DNA of 64,000 bases, taken from positions 62,001 to 126,000 of the forward strand of contig NZ_JACBGI020000001.1 of NCBI RefSeq assembly GCF_013391765.2. Direction: 5' to 3'. This document shows, one piece after another, positions 7,704 through 16,443 of the stretch. The notes under the pieces were generated by a model. It did not search any database, was not told where the DNA came from, and worked only from the letters and a program-made list of their open reading frames with translations. Source of the DNA: Thiomicrorhabdus heinhorstiae. GTDB taxonomy: Bacteria; Pseudomonadota; Gammaproteobacteria; Thiomicrospirales; Thiomicrospiraceae. The position numbers and the translations under genes are program-made. Each line of letters starts with the position of its first letter. Within the stretch, counting starts at the first letter, position 1.

Positions 7704-8774
7704 ATGGAAAAACAGGTCGGAAAAGCCATGCCGTTGGGCTCGCTAATGGTTGATATCGCCGGAACCGAACTTGAAAATCACGAAAGAGAGCGTTTGATGG
7801 ATTCGATGGTTGCCGGAGTAATTCTCTTCAGCCGTAACTTTGAATCGGTTGAACAGTTAACCAGCCTCTGCAAGGAAATTCACGATTTACGCCATCCTCG
7901 ACTGCTGATCGGGGTCGATCATGAAGGCGGTAGAGTACAACGATTCCGCAAGGGCTTTACCCATTTGCCGCCGATGCGTCAGCTGGGTCTGTTATATCAT
8001 CAGGACGAGAGTAAAGCACTATCGGCAGCGCATAAAGCAGGCTGGTTGATGGCGGTTGAACTTTTGTCAGTTGGTGTCGATTTCAGTTTTGCGCCGGTTG
8101 TCGATCTGGATTATGGCGGCAGCAAGGTAATCGGCGATCGCGCTTTTGATGCATCACATGTCGTTGTCGGTCGTTTGGCCGAGGCGTTAATGGACGGTAT
8201 GCGTGCCGCCGGAATGGCTTCAGTAGCCAAACATTTTCCGGGGCATGGATATATCGAGGCGGATACGCATTTCGAAATCGCCCGTGACGAGCGCGATTTC
8301 CCGGAAATCCGTCAGCATGATCTGCAGCCGTTTTTACGCTTAATCGAAAAGGGCATCGATGGCGTTATGCCGGCGCATGTCATTTATCCTAAAATCGATT
8401 CCAAACCAGCCGGATTCTCGGAATATTGGCTACAACAGGTATTACGCAAGCAATGTCGCTTTGAAGGGGCGATTATCAGCGACGACATGAGTATGCAGGC
8501 GGCGCAGGTTTTCGGTAATGTCACGCAAAGAGTGCACAGTGCGTTGCAGGCCGGCTGTGATCTGGTGCTGGTGTGTAACGACCCGAATGCAGCCGACGAA
8601 GTGCTGAGCCAACTAAGATGGCATTCGACGACTTTAAACCATGCTCGATTAATTCGTTTGCACGGACATGGAAAATATCACTACGACCGTTTACGCTATG
8701 AACCACTATGGCAGGCTGCCGTGCAAACGGTCGAGAAATTGAATCAATCATTGGATCAGCAGGAGCTTTTATAA
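7704..8774 (+). CDS. nagZ: Beta-N-acetylhexosaminidase NagZ
   Basis: A 356-residue family 3 glycoside hydrolase that removes N-acetylglucosamine from GlcNAc-anhydroMurNAc peptides in the cytoplasm, a central step of murein recycling. Seen: LLIGVDHEGGRVQRF, the KHFPGHG substrate loop near residue 176 (its His is the acid/base of NagZ enzymes) and the nucleophile Asp260 in IISDDMSM. ATG 7704 is preferred over TTG 7686 because AAAGGA lies about eight bases before it. It is followed one base later by an MscS channel gene. Its nearness to the peptide-type ABC genes and the L,D-transpeptidase fits a murein-recycling neighbourhood, although the opposite-strand MOSC gene separates them. Confidence 0.93.
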   Translation: MEKQVGKAMPLGSLMVDIAGTELENHERERLMDSMVAGVILFSRNFESVEQLTSLCKEIHDLRHPRLLIGVDHEGGRVQRFRKGFTHLPPMRQLGLLYHQDESKALSAAHKAGWLMAVELLSVGVDFSFAPVVDLDYGGSKVIGDRAFDASHVVVGRLAEALMDGMRAAGMASVAKHFPGHGYIEADTHFEIARDERDFPEIRQHDLQPFLRLIEKGIDGVMPAHVIYPKIDSKPAGFSEYWLQQVLRKQCRFEGAIISDDMSMQAAQVFGNVTQRVHSALQAGCDLVLVCNDPNAADEVLSQLRWHSTTLNHARLIRLHGHGKYHYDRLRYEPLWQAAVQTVEKLNQSLDQQELL

Positions 8775-8775
8775 G

Positions 8776-9915
8776 ATGGAGCAATGGCTAGCACAGATAT
8801 GGAGTGACTTGGTTACCTTGTTTGGCGGGCAAGTTTGGATGTTGATTGTCAGTGGTATTTTGCTGCTGACGGCGCTGATCGATGCAATACAGCGTCGTGT
8901 TTTAAGAATCTTGCATCAGCAGTTATTAAAGCGCAATCGTATCTGGTTGGACAGTATTGTCGATGCTGCGCGGTCGCCGGCTTCGTTCTTTATTTGGGTC
9001 AACGGTACCGTCTTGGCTTTAACCAGCTTACTTTTGCAGTTGAATGTTTATACAGACCTGATTCCTTATATCCAATCCTTTAAATCGACGATTCTGACAC
9101 TATCATTCGGTTGGTTTGTCATCCGTCTGGTCCAACGTCTGGAAAAACATCTGAAGCGTGTTGCGAGAGCGGATGACAATCTGGATGAGGTCACCGTCGA
9201 GGCGTTGGCAAAAATTATCAAGCTATTGGCCTTTATTCTTACGGGACTGTTTTTCCTTAATGCGTTCGGTGTCAGCCTGACCGGTTTACTGGCATTTGGT
9301 GGTGTCGGGGGGATCGCAGTCGGTTTTGCGGCCAAGGATTTGCTTGGCAATGTGCTTGGCGGCCTGATGCTGTATTTGGATAAGCCTTTTACGGTAGGAG
9401 AATGGATTCGCTCCCCGGATAAGAATATTGAAGGGACGGTTGAAGAGATCGGCTGGCGTATGACAACCGTGCGTACGTTCGATAAACGACCTTTGTACAT
9501 TCCGAACGGGATTTTCGCTAATATTTCTATCGAAAACCCGTCGCGCATGACGAATCGTCGAATTAAGGAGACGATGGGAATCCGTTACAGTGATGTCGGC
9601 AAGATAGCCGCGATTATTGCCGACGTAAAACAGATGTTGATCGATCATCCGGATATCGATGACAAACAGACACTGATCGTTAACTTCAATCAGTTCGGAC
9701 CATCGTCGCTGGATTTCTTTATCTACACCTTCACCAAAACCACCGAATGGATTTTGTTCCACGAGATCAAACAGGACGTATTGTTAAAGGTCAGCGAAAT
9801 CGTTGAATTGCATGGTGCGGAAATGGCCTTCCCGACGCGCAGCTTACATCTGGAATCCTGGCCGGAAAATTTTCCAATATCGACCGTTCGGCAATCTGAA
9901 AGTAAACAGAGTTAA
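8776..9915 (+). CDS. Mechanosensitive ion channel of the MscS family
   Basis: A 379-residue inner-membrane protein. It has an N-terminal helix (WMLIVSGILLLTALI), two or three more membrane spans, then the pore-lining TM3 block GLLAFGGVGGIAVGFAAKDLLGNVLGGLMLYLDKPF, which is the MscS signature, followed by the beta domain (VGEWIRSPDKNIEGTVEEIGWRMTTVRTFDKRPLYIPN) and the alpha/beta C-terminal domain. Such channels open under membrane tension to release solutes during osmotic downshock. It resembles the YnaI/YbdG-size class more than minimal MscS. It overlaps no gene but starts one base after the nagZ stop, so the two are co-transcribed and end at the terminator at 9921. Confidence 0.9.
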   Translation: MEQWLAQIWSDLVTLFGGQVWMLIVSGILLLTALIDAIQRRVLRILHQQLLKRNRIWLDSIVDAARSPASFFIWVNGTVLALTSLLLQLNVYTDLIPYIQSFKSTILTLSFGWFVIRLVQRLEKHLKRVARADDNLDEVTVEALAKIIKLLAFILTGLFFLNAFGVSLTGLLAFGGVGGIAVGFAAKDLLGNVLGGLMLYLDKPFTVGEWIRSPDKNIEGTVEEIGWRMTTVRTFDKRPLYIPNGIFANISIENPSRMTNRRIKETMGIRYSDVGKIAAIIADVKQMLIDHPDIDDKQTLIVNFNQFGPSSLDFFIYTFTKTTEWILFHEIKQDVLLKVSEIVELHGAEMAFPTRSLHLESWPENFPISTVRQSESKQS

Positions 9916-9920
9916 AAGTA

Positions 9921-9950
9921 AAAAAACCGGCATTAAGCCGGTTTTTTTTA
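9921..9950. terminator. Intrinsic terminator, bidirectional
   Basis: AAAAACCGGC, a short ATTAA loop and GCCGGTTTTT form a GC-rich hairpin with A- and T-runs on both sides. It lies between the convergent MscS-channel and START-domain genes and can serve both. Confidence 0.85.
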
Positions 9951-9983
9951 CTGTTTGATGTGTGAGAAAGAATGAATTGGTTT

Positions 9984-10622
9984 TTATTTTTTTTCCAAAC
10001 GTTGTTTCAGGTTGTTCAGCGTATTAAACGGCATATCCACTACCATGGCATTCGCCAGCCAGCTGGGAATTTCTCCACCGGGTTCGGCAGCAATTTGCAG
10101 GGTGACTTTGGTGTGATTGTCATCGATCGGCTGCAGCTTCCATGAGCCATCCAGTTTACTGATGCGAATGCGGCCTTCTTGAGGTGGGTAGGCGTTCGGT
10201 TCGGCCTGTAAAGTAATTAGAACACTGCCGTCGGCTTGATGCTTGGTGGTTGAATGCACGACGCTGTCGCGGTTGCTTACCGGCCAAGGGGCATGCGTGA
10301 CCGAATAGTTGATCGATTCGTCTTCGCTGATGGATTTGAGTTTCTTGGCTTCGATGGTATTGTGATACCACTCCGGCAGTTTGTCGGTTTGGTGAATGGT
10401 TTGTAAAACCGATTTAAGCGGGGCATTGATTTCAACGCTTCCGCGGAAGGCCTTGAAGTTCGAGCCTTGGACTTCCTTGGTCCAGACTTGTACCGGACTG
10501 CCTTCTTCGACTTCTTGAACCTGCCAATCGGCTGTAGCAGCGTAAGAAGGGCATACAATGTAAGACAGGCTGGCAGAGATAAGCATTCCCGCCAGCAACG
10601 GGCGAAGTTTTCGGTTCATCAT
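9984..10622 (-). CDS. Secreted START-domain lipid-binding-type protein
   Basis: A 212-residue protein with a Sec signal peptide (ending near PSYAATA) and a single START/SRPBCC fold: FKAFRGSVEINAPLKSVLQTIHQTDKLPEWYHN, then SVTHAPWPVSNRDSVV (the usual PWPxxxRD motif of bacterial START proteins) and a C-terminal helix after GGEIPSWLANAMVVDMPFNTLNNL. START domains form a hydrophobic pocket for lipids or other apolar ligands; bacterial periplasmic examples are of unknown ligand. GAGGAG lies seven bases before the first of two ATGs. It follows murB on the same strand with a 38-base gap and may be co-transcribed. Confidence 0.85.
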   Translation of the reverse strand: MMNRKLRPLLAGMLISASLSYIVCPSYAATADWQVQEVEEGSPVQVWTKEVQGSNFKAFRGSVEINAPLKSVLQTIHQTDKLPEWYHNTIEAKKLKSISEDESINYSVTHAPWPVSNRDSVVHSTTKHQADGSVLITLQAEPNAYPPQEGRIRISKLDGSWKLQPIDDNHTKVTLQIAAEPGGEIPSWLANAMVVDMPFNTLNNLKQRLEKK

Positions 10623-10660
10623 GAGTGTTCTCCTCAGTATTTATTGTTATAAGTTTTTTA

Positions 10661-11683
10661 TTATAGAATCATGACTTCGGGTTCAAGGTGGATGCCGAAT
10701 TTATGGTTAACGTCTTCCTGCACTAGGTGAGCGAGTTCTTCGATGTCTTTTCCTTTGGCATGTCCAAGATTGACGATCACCAAAGCGTGTTTGCCGGAAA
10801 CAGCACAAGGTCCCCGTGAGTGACCTTTCCAGTTACACTGCTCGATTAACCAGGCCGCCGGAATTTTAAAGTTGCCTTCGAGGGTTTTATGACTCGGGAT
10901 GTCAGGGTAGTCGGCTTGCAGTTTTTCCAGATAGTCGGCATCGACGACGGGATTTTTGAAAAAGCTTCCTGCATTGCCCAGTTGGCTGGGATCCGGCAGG
11001 CGTTCGCGGCGAATACGCACCACTGTGTCAAAGATGTGTTTCGGAGTTAATTCTTCTTTACGATAATCGTTTAAAGCGTTTTTAAGTGGATCGTAGACGA
11101 GGTTTGGTTTGCCGTGGCCGAGTTTCTTGAGACGAAAGGTAACTCGGTGTACCAGTAGTTTGTTGAGATATTCCTGTTTAAAGATACTGGTTCTGTAGCC
11201 GAAATCGCATTCGGCGTTTCTAAATTCCCGCGGTTGACCGCTGTAGATATGCAGGGTTTGTACTCTGGTGATCGAATCCCGCGCTTCCGAACCGTAAGCT
11301 CCGATATTCTGTACCGGAGCAGCGCCGACGGTTCCCGGGATTAACGCCAGGTTCTCCAGGCCCCACCAACCGTTTTCCACGGTATAACTTACCAGATCGT
11401 GCCATTTCACACCTGCGCCGACGCTGATCCATACGGTTTCGTCGTCTTCCTTGACGATTTTTATTTTATTGAAGGTACAGCGAATCGTCACGCCTTCGAA
11501 GTCCTGGGTGAACAGCAGGTTGCTGCCGTCGCCGATAATTCTCCATGGTAGCGAGCCAAGGGTTAAATCGGTTCTCAAGGTCAAGATATCGCTCTGTTTA
11601 TTGATTTCAACGTAATAAAGCGTTTTGGCTTGAACTTTGAAGGTGTTATGCGGCAATAGCGAGTAATTGGCCTGAATGTGCAT
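10661..11683 (-). CDS. murB: UDP-N-acetylenolpyruvoylglucosamine reductase MurB
   Basis: A 340-residue flavoenzyme that reduces UDP-GlcNAc-enolpyruvate to UDP-MurNAc in peptidoglycan precursor synthesis. It is the long, type I form (as in E. coli, 342 aa). Visible: HNTFKVQAKT at the N terminus, the FAD-binding GDGSNLLF, the ENLALIPGTVGAAPVQNIGAYG block, RRERLPDPSQLGNAGSFFKNPVV with the catalytic serine, and a final domain ending EPEVMIL. The ATG faces the NSS transporter gene across a 58-base divergent promoter region. The gene is alone except for the START gene downstream. Confidence 0.95.
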   Translation of the reverse strand: MHIQANYSLLPHNTFKVQAKTLYYVEINKQSDILTLRTDLTLGSLPWRIIGDGSNLLFTQDFEGVTIRCTFNKIKIVKEDDETVWISVGAGVKWHDLVSYTVENGWWGLENLALIPGTVGAAPVQNIGAYGSEARDSITRVQTLHIYSGQPREFRNAECDFGYRTSIFKQEYLNKLLVHRVTFRLKKLGHGKPNLVYDPLKNALNDYRKEELTPKHIFDTVVRIRRERLPDPSQLGNAGSFFKNPVVDADYLEKLQADYPDIPSHKTLEGNFKIPAAWLIEQCNWKGHSRGPCAVSGKHALVIVNLGHAKGKDIEELAHLVQEDVNHKFGIHLEPEVMIL

Positions 11684-11741
11684 AGTGTTTTAGTGTATGT
11701 ATAATAAATTTAGAAGTGGGTTTTATTATAAAGGAAGATAG

Positions 11742-13184
11742 ATGAGCCAACTAAAACTTTCTAAGGTGTCCTGGTCGTCGCAAACTGTTTTCATTATGGC
11801 GGCGGTCGGTTCTGCGGTCGGTTTGGGTAATATATGGAAGTTTCCCTATATCACCGGTGAAAATGGTGGTGGTGCATTTGTTTTAGTCTATTTGGCTTGT
11901 GTATTACTGATCGGGATTCCCGTTCTGATGTCGGAAATTGCTCTCGGCCGTGCAGGCAAGGCAAATCCGGTACAGGCGATGGCCAACCTTGCGAAGGAGA
12001 GTGGTGTCAGCAAGCTGTGGGCATTGCTGGGGGTAAACGGGGTTTTGGCCGGTGCGTTGATCCTATCCTTTTATACCGTGATCGCCGGCTGGGCCTTTGC
12101 CTATTTTATCGACAGTCTGCAAGGTAGTTTTATCGATATCAGTGCCGAAAATGCCGGAACTCACTTCAGCAGTATGTTGGCTAATCCGTACGAGTTACTC
12201 TTTTGGCATTCTTTTACGCTTTTTATCAGTGTGTTTATCGTTTCCAAAGGGATCAAAAGCGGCTTGGAAAAGGCGATTAATTTTATGATTCCCGGTCTGT
12301 TTTTAATCTTGCTGGTTCTACTGGGCTATGCAAGTACCACCGGTTATTTTGGTCAAAGTTTCAGTTTTCTGTTTTCTCCCGATTTCGGCAAGTTGAGTTG
12401 GGAAGCGGTTTTGGTTGCTATGGGACATGCCTTTTTTACTTTAAGTATCGGCTTGGGAACCATGATGGTGTATGGTTCCTATGTTTCCGAAAAACAGTCG
12501 ATCGCCAAGGCAGGGTTATTAATTGCCTTTGCCGATACTCTGGTTGCACTGTTAGCCGGTCTGGTGATTTTTTCCGTGGTATTTGCTAATCAACTGCAGC
12601 CTGGTGCCGGACCGGGTCTATTATTCCAAACATTGCCGGTTGCCTTTGGACAAATGACCGGGGGCTGGTTTTTTGGTACGCTGTTTTTTGCTCTGGTTGT
12701 GATGGCGGCATTGAGTTCGGCGATCTCTTTACTGGAGCCGGTAGTAAGCTGGCTGGAGCAAAACTGGGGTTTCAGTCGAGCTAAATCCAGTTGGGGGATG
12801 GGGCTGTTGATTTGGTTGTTAGGAATTGGGTCGGTTCTGTCTTTCAATGTCTGGCAGGATGTGCATATTCTGGGAGATCGCAACTTCTTCAATACGGTAG
12901 ATTATCTGACCGCAAATATCATGCTGCCTCTAGGCGGTTTGTTGATCTCGGTGTTTGTCGCCTGGAGTTTGCCGCCGATGATCAGAGAGAACCAGATTCA
13001 ATTATCGCCAGGCTGGGGACGTGCCTTAATGTTCGATCTGAAATGGATTGCTCCGCCGGCGATTATGCTGGTATTTGCCACTAATCTGGTTTCGTCGCAA
13101 TATGTTATTGTCTTCTTGGGTGTGATCCTGCTTCTGTATGCATTCTTTATTCAGCGTTCGTTGAGTGCTTTGAAAAGTGCATAA
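11742..13184 (+). CDS. Sodium-dependent transporter of the neurotransmitter:sodium symporter (NSS) family
   Basis: A 480-residue membrane protein with about eleven or twelve helices. The N-terminal block VGLGNIWKFPYITGENGGGAFVLVY is the NSS/SNF signature that forms the Na+ and substrate site in LeuT-type symporters; LMSEIALGR and the internal GSYVSEKQS segment are also typical. Bacterial members import amino acids such as Trp, Leu or Tyr with sodium; the substrate here cannot be predicted. It reads away from murB and ends at a strong hairpin. TATAAT at 11700-11705 could be its -10 element, but I see no matching -35. Confidence 0.92.
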   Translation: MSQLKLSKVSWSSQTVFIMAAVGSAVGLGNIWKFPYITGENGGGAFVLVYLACVLLIGIPVLMSEIALGRAGKANPVQAMANLAKESGVSKLWALLGVNGVLAGALILSFYTVIAGWAFAYFIDSLQGSFIDISAENAGTHFSSMLANPYELLFWHSFTLFISVFIVSKGIKSGLEKAINFMIPGLFLILLVLLGYASTTGYFGQSFSFLFSPDFGKLSWEAVLVAMGHAFFTLSIGLGTMMVYGSYVSEKQSIAKAGLLIAFADTLVALLAGLVIFSVVFANQLQPGAGPGLLFQTLPVAFGQMTGGWFFGTLFFALVVMAALSSAISLLEPVVSWLEQNWGFSRAKSSWGMGLLIWLLGIGSVLSFNVWQDVHILGDRNFFNTVDYLTANIMLPLGGLLISVFVAWSLPPMIRENQIQLSPGWGRALMFDLKWIAPPAIMLVFATNLVSSQYVIVFLGVILLLYAFFIQRSLSALKSA

Positions 13185-13198
13185 GAAGTAGAGGGAAT

Positions 13199-13226
13199 TA
13201 AAAAGGGGCTTTTTAGCCCCTTTTTA
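13199..13226. terminator. Intrinsic terminator, bidirectional
   Basis: AAAAAGGGGCT, TTTT and AGCCCCTTTTT form a compact hairpin with flanking A- and T-runs between the convergent NSS transporter gene and the small membrane-protein gene. Confidence 0.85.
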
Positions 13227-13254
13227 ATGTGTACTGTAAACAAAAAACGCCTGT

Positions 13255-13494
13255 TTATTTCAGTCGCTCTACCGGAAAGAAATAGTCGAAGAAACTTCCC
13301 AAGCCGGTGACAAATAGCAGTATCAAGACAAATACGATCAAAATTGAGCGGGCCGTACGATTTTCAATGAATTTTTTACGCCACTCTTCCGATTTAATGT
13401 TGGGCCAGATCAGGTAGAGAAAGACGCCCAGTGCGAAGAGTTGCAGGACGATCAGAAGCATTTGAATTTCAAACGGCAATTCGCTTTCGGTCAT
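13255..13494 (-). CDS. Small two-helix membrane protein of unknown function
   Basis: A 79-residue protein with two clear membrane helices (IQMLLIVLQLFALGVFLYLIW and ILIVFVLILLFVTGLGSFF) joined by a charged loop (KSEEWRKKFIENRTAR), giving a helical hairpin. I do not recognise a family. It lies 18 bases downstream of dapE on the same strand and before a terminator, so it is likely the last gene of the dapE transcript. Codon use looks like its neighbours. The ribosome site is weak (GGATA), so expression is plausible but not proven. Confidence 0.6.
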   Translation of the reverse strand: MTESELPFEIQMLLIVLQLFALGVFLYLIWPNIKSEEWRKKFIENRTARSILIVFVLILLFVTGLGSFFDYFFPVERLK

Positions 13495-13512
13495 AGTGGT
13501 ATCCGCTTAATC

Positions 13513-14643
13513 TTAAGCTATCAAATCGACCAGCAGGTCGTAGTATATATCTGTTAAGAGATTCAAATCGGTAACGCTGACGCATTCATCGACTTTATGG
13601 ATGGTCGCATTTAGCGGCCCCAGTTCGATGACTTCCGCACCGGTCGGTGCGATAAAACGGCCGTCTGAAGTTCCACCGCCGGTTGAAAGTTTCGGTTCAT
13701 AGCCAAGGCGTTGTTTTACCGATTGGTTAACGGCTTTGATCAAATCGCCGTCGGCTTCGGTAATGAATGGGTGACCGGATAGCGTCCATTCGATTTCGTA
13801 GTCGATATTGTAAAGGTCGAGGATCGCATGCACGCTTTCCTGAAGGCTTTCTGCGGTGTGTTCGGTAGAAAAACGGAAGTTAAACAAGACTGTAACTTCA
13901 CCCGGAATTACGTTGGTTGCTCCGGTTCCTCCGTTGATATTGGAGATCTGGAAGGAAGTTGGCGGGAAGTATTCGTTACCGTGATCCCATTGAACCTGTA
14001 CTAACTGTTCAAGTGCCGGAGCCAGATTGTGGATCGGGTTGTCAGCCAATTCGGGGTAGGCAATATGCCCTTGAATCCCCTTGACGGTTAAGGCTCCGCT
14101 CAGGGAACCTCGGCGGCCGTTTTTGATCGAGTCAGCCAGTTTTTTACTGCTGGACGGTTCGCCGACCAGGCAATACTCGAATTTTTCTTCACGTTCTTCC
14201 AGCTTTTCAATGACTTTTACCGTACCGTCCACTGCCGGACCTTCCTCGTCACTGGTTATGAGAAAGGCGATCGAACCCTTAGGATTCGGATAGTTGGTAA
14301 GAAAACGTTTGCAGGCAGCCATGAAGCAGGCAATGGAGCTTTTCATATCCGCAGCACCACGTCCGTACAGCATATCTCCGTCAATATGTGCGGCAAAAGG
14401 AGGGTGAGTCCAAGAACTTTCAGGGCCGGTAGGAACGACGTCAGTATGGCCGGCAAAAACCAGGCAAGGTTTGTTTTCACCTAAACGGGACCAGAGATTG
14501 CTGACTTCGCCAAAAGGCATGAATTCGTTTTTAAAGCCTAGAGATTGCAAGTAGTAAGCAATGAGGTCTTGACACCCTTTATCATCAGGGGTGACTGAAT
14601 CGATTTGAATCAGTTTTCGCGCAAGTTCTATTGTCTCGGTCAT
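13513..14643 (-). CDS. dapE: Succinyl-diaminopimelate desuccinylase
   Basis: A 376-residue M20-family metallohydrolase that hydrolyses N-succinyl-L,L-diaminopimelate to L,L-DAP in the succinylase branch of lysine and peptidoglycan-DAP synthesis. Metal-ligand blocks are intact: FAGHTDVVPTGP (His and following Asp), GRGAADMKSS (bridging Asp), TSDEEGPA (general-base Glu and metal Glu), VGEPSSS, and a late LNATIHKVDECV block with the last His ligand; TGGGTSDGRF is also characteristic. Upstream on the same strand is an ArsC-like reductase gene, a pairing common in Gammaproteobacteria; dapD lies some 4.5 kb away on the other strand. Confidence 0.95.
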   Translation of the reverse strand: MTETIELARKLIQIDSVTPDDKGCQDLIAYYLQSLGFKNEFMPFGEVSNLWSRLGENKPCLVFAGHTDVVPTGPESSWTHPPFAAHIDGDMLYGRGAADMKSSIACFMAACKRFLTNYPNPKGSIAFLITSDEEGPAVDGTVKVIEKLEEREEKFEYCLVGEPSSSKKLADSIKNGRRGSLSGALTVKGIQGHIAYPELADNPIHNLAPALEQLVQVQWDHGNEYFPPTSFQISNINGGTGATNVIPGEVTVLFNFRFSTEHTAESLQESVHAILDLYNIDYEIEWTLSGHPFITEADGDLIKAVNQSVKQRLGYEPKLSTGGGTSDGRFIAPTGAEVIELGPLNATIHKVDECVSVTDLNLLTDIYYDLLVDLIA

Positions 14644-14800
14644 GGCATCAATCTTTAACTTTGAGTAGGTAAAATTAGAATATAACCGTATTGTAGGAGG
14701 AATTCGCCTAGTTGAGAAGGAAACTGCAAAAGATTTTTGCGTCTAATCAACTTTTATACGGCCGCTGTTTTCGAAAGCACGGAACTGCTGAAAGCAAGGA

Positions 14801-15160
14801 TCACAATTCGTCGTAAATTTGGTTGTTGAAACCGACGATGAGCTTGCTGCCGGTATCTAAAACCGGGCGTTTAATAAGCGTCGGTATTTCAACCAGAATG
14901 GATAAATCCGTACCATTTGTTAAGGAATCTTTTTGATGATCATCGAGTTGTTTCCAGCTGGTGCTTCTTTTGTTCAGCAAAATTTCCAGTGGTTGTTGTT
15001 CAAGCCATTGCTGAATGATTTCCAGAGACAGACCCTGTTTTTTGAAATCATGGAAGTCATAAGAAATCTGCTTTTCATCTAGAAATTTGCGCGCCTTACG
15101 CACTGTGTCGCAGTTGGGAATGCCGTACATTTTCATAGTAAACATAGTCGAGTCAGTCAT
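14801..15160 (-). CDS. ArsC-family reductase (YffB/Spx-like)
   Basis: A 119-residue thioredoxin-fold protein of the ArsC/Spx superfamily. It has MYGIPNCDTVRKARKFLDE with a single active-site-type cysteine, WLEQQPLEILLNKRSTSWK in the middle, and the closing PTLIKRPVL motif. YffB-type proteins are thought to be glutathione-dependent thiol reductases; this is not an arsenate-resistance gene by context. Several ATGs crowd the start (15160, 15145, 15136, 15130) and a GTG lies at 15193; none has a good ribosome site, so the exact N terminus is uncertain. It precedes dapE, a common gammaproteobacterial linkage. Confidence 0.85.
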   Translation of the reverse strand: MTDSTMFTMKMYGIPNCDTVRKARKFLDEKQISYDFHDFKKQGLSLEIIQQWLEQQPLEILLNKRSTSWKQLDDHQKDSLTNGTDLSILVEIPTLIKRPVLDTGSKLIVGFNNQIYDEL

Positions 15161-15439
15161 GGTAAGAGGGGTCATTATATAGACAAATTGCACAGGTTTG
15201 TTTGTGAATGCTAGAGAGAGATGCTCATAAAATAGGTAATTTAAAAACCAATGGTTAACTCTCTAAAGGCAAACGTAGTAGCCTTGGTGATTTTAGTTAG
15301 TGTAAAGTATTTCATCAAACCTCTAGATCTTGTGAAATGAGCAAACAAATTTCATTTCAGGAAAATCCCGATTTAATGGACAATTTTTTAAGAAAGTGCC
15401 GATATATAAAATGAAGTACAAGGAAATCCTTATCCGAGC

Positions 15440-16432
15440 ATGAAAAAAACGGTCCATATTTTACTGATTTTTATATCTTTATTCTTTTTTAGAGGCTCTC
15501 TGGCAGTTGAAGCCGAGGTTGATGTTTCAATGCAGCAAGAAACAAAAACGCTTGCTTATCTGGTATCCGATATTCGTATCCCTTTTTGGGAAATTATGAG
15601 TCGCGGCATTCGCAAGCAAGCAGAAGAGCTCGGCTACAAAATCGAAATTTACAGTGCGCAGAACCTGGCTAAACAGGAATTGCAAAACACTATTAAGGCG
15701 ATTCAAAGTCGTGTTAGCGGCATAATTGTTTCCCCCACGAATTCTTCAGCGTGTTCGACGATTCTTGAATTCGCGCAAAAAGCGGGCATTCCGGTTGTCA
15801 TAGCCGATATTGGTACCGAAAGCGGTGATTATGTGAGTTATATCTCTTCGGATAATTATCAGGGAGCTTATGAGATCGGCAAAGTATTGACCGAAAAAAT
15901 GCAAGCTCTGGGTTGGGAGAAGGGTAGCGTTGGCATAATTGCCATTCCGCAATCGAGGGAAAACGGTAAAGCTAGAACGGCCGGCTTTATCAAAGCACTG
16001 GATGAAGCTGGTATCAAGGGAGCTGGAATACGCCAGCAAAAGGATTTTTCTTACGGGGAAACTTATCACTATAGTCTTGAGTTAATTCGCAATACGCCAC
16101 AGCTACGCGCAATCTGGTTACAAGGATCGGATCGCTATCAAGGGGCGGTGGATGCGATTCATCAAGCGGGAAAAGAAGGTGAAATTCTTCTGTTGACCTT
16201 TGACGCAGAACCTGTTTTTCTTGATCTTATTCCTAAAAACATTCTAGTTGGCGCTGCGATGCAACAACCGTTTCTAATGGGAGAGAAATCCGTGCAGGCT
16301 TTGGATGATCACTTGACGGGGAAAGCCGTCAAACACGAAATAAAACTTTCCGTTCTATCTGTTTCCGCTGAGAATATCGACAGTTTGCTGCCGATCATCC
16401 GGCGAAATGTATTAGGTGTTTCATCCCGCTAG
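15440..16432 (+). CDS. Periplasmic sugar-type substrate-binding protein (Peripla_BP_4 / RbsB-like), probable sensor partner
   Basis: A 330-residue protein with a Sec signal peptide (ILLIFISLFFFRGSLAVEA) and a two-lobed type I periplasmic binding fold: LAYLVSDIRIPFWEIMSRGIRKQAEELG, GIIVSPTNSSACSTILEFAQKAGIPVVIADIG, YISSDNYQGAYEIGKVL and LRAIWLQGSDRYQGAVDAIHQAG follow the RbsB/TorT pattern. No permease or ATPase gene is near. Twelve bases downstream begins a membrane-bound PAS-GGDEF-EAL protein, so I infer that ligand binding is signalled to c-di-GMP turnover, as in the NspS-MbaA and LuxP-LuxQ pairs. The ligand is unknown. Confidence 0.82.
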   Translation: MKKTVHILLIFISLFFFRGSLAVEAEVDVSMQQETKTLAYLVSDIRIPFWEIMSRGIRKQAEELGYKIEIYSAQNLAKQELQNTIKAIQSRVSGIIVSPTNSSACSTILEFAQKAGIPVVIADIGTESGDYVSYISSDNYQGAYEIGKVLTEKMQALGWEKGSVGIIAIPQSRENGKARTAGFIKALDEAGIKGAGIRQQKDFSYGETYHYSLELIRNTPQLRAIWLQGSDRYQGAVDAIHQAGKEGEILLLTFDAEPVFLDLIPKNILVGAAMQQPFLMGEKSVQALDDHLTGKAVKHEIKLSVLSVSAENIDSLLPIIRRNVLGVSSR

Positions 16433-16443
16433 AATGACAATTT

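Noticed and set aside
9066-9762. Two long minus-strand open frames inside the MscS channel gene
   Set aside because: They mirror the coding strand, overlap each other in different frames and show no protein family features.
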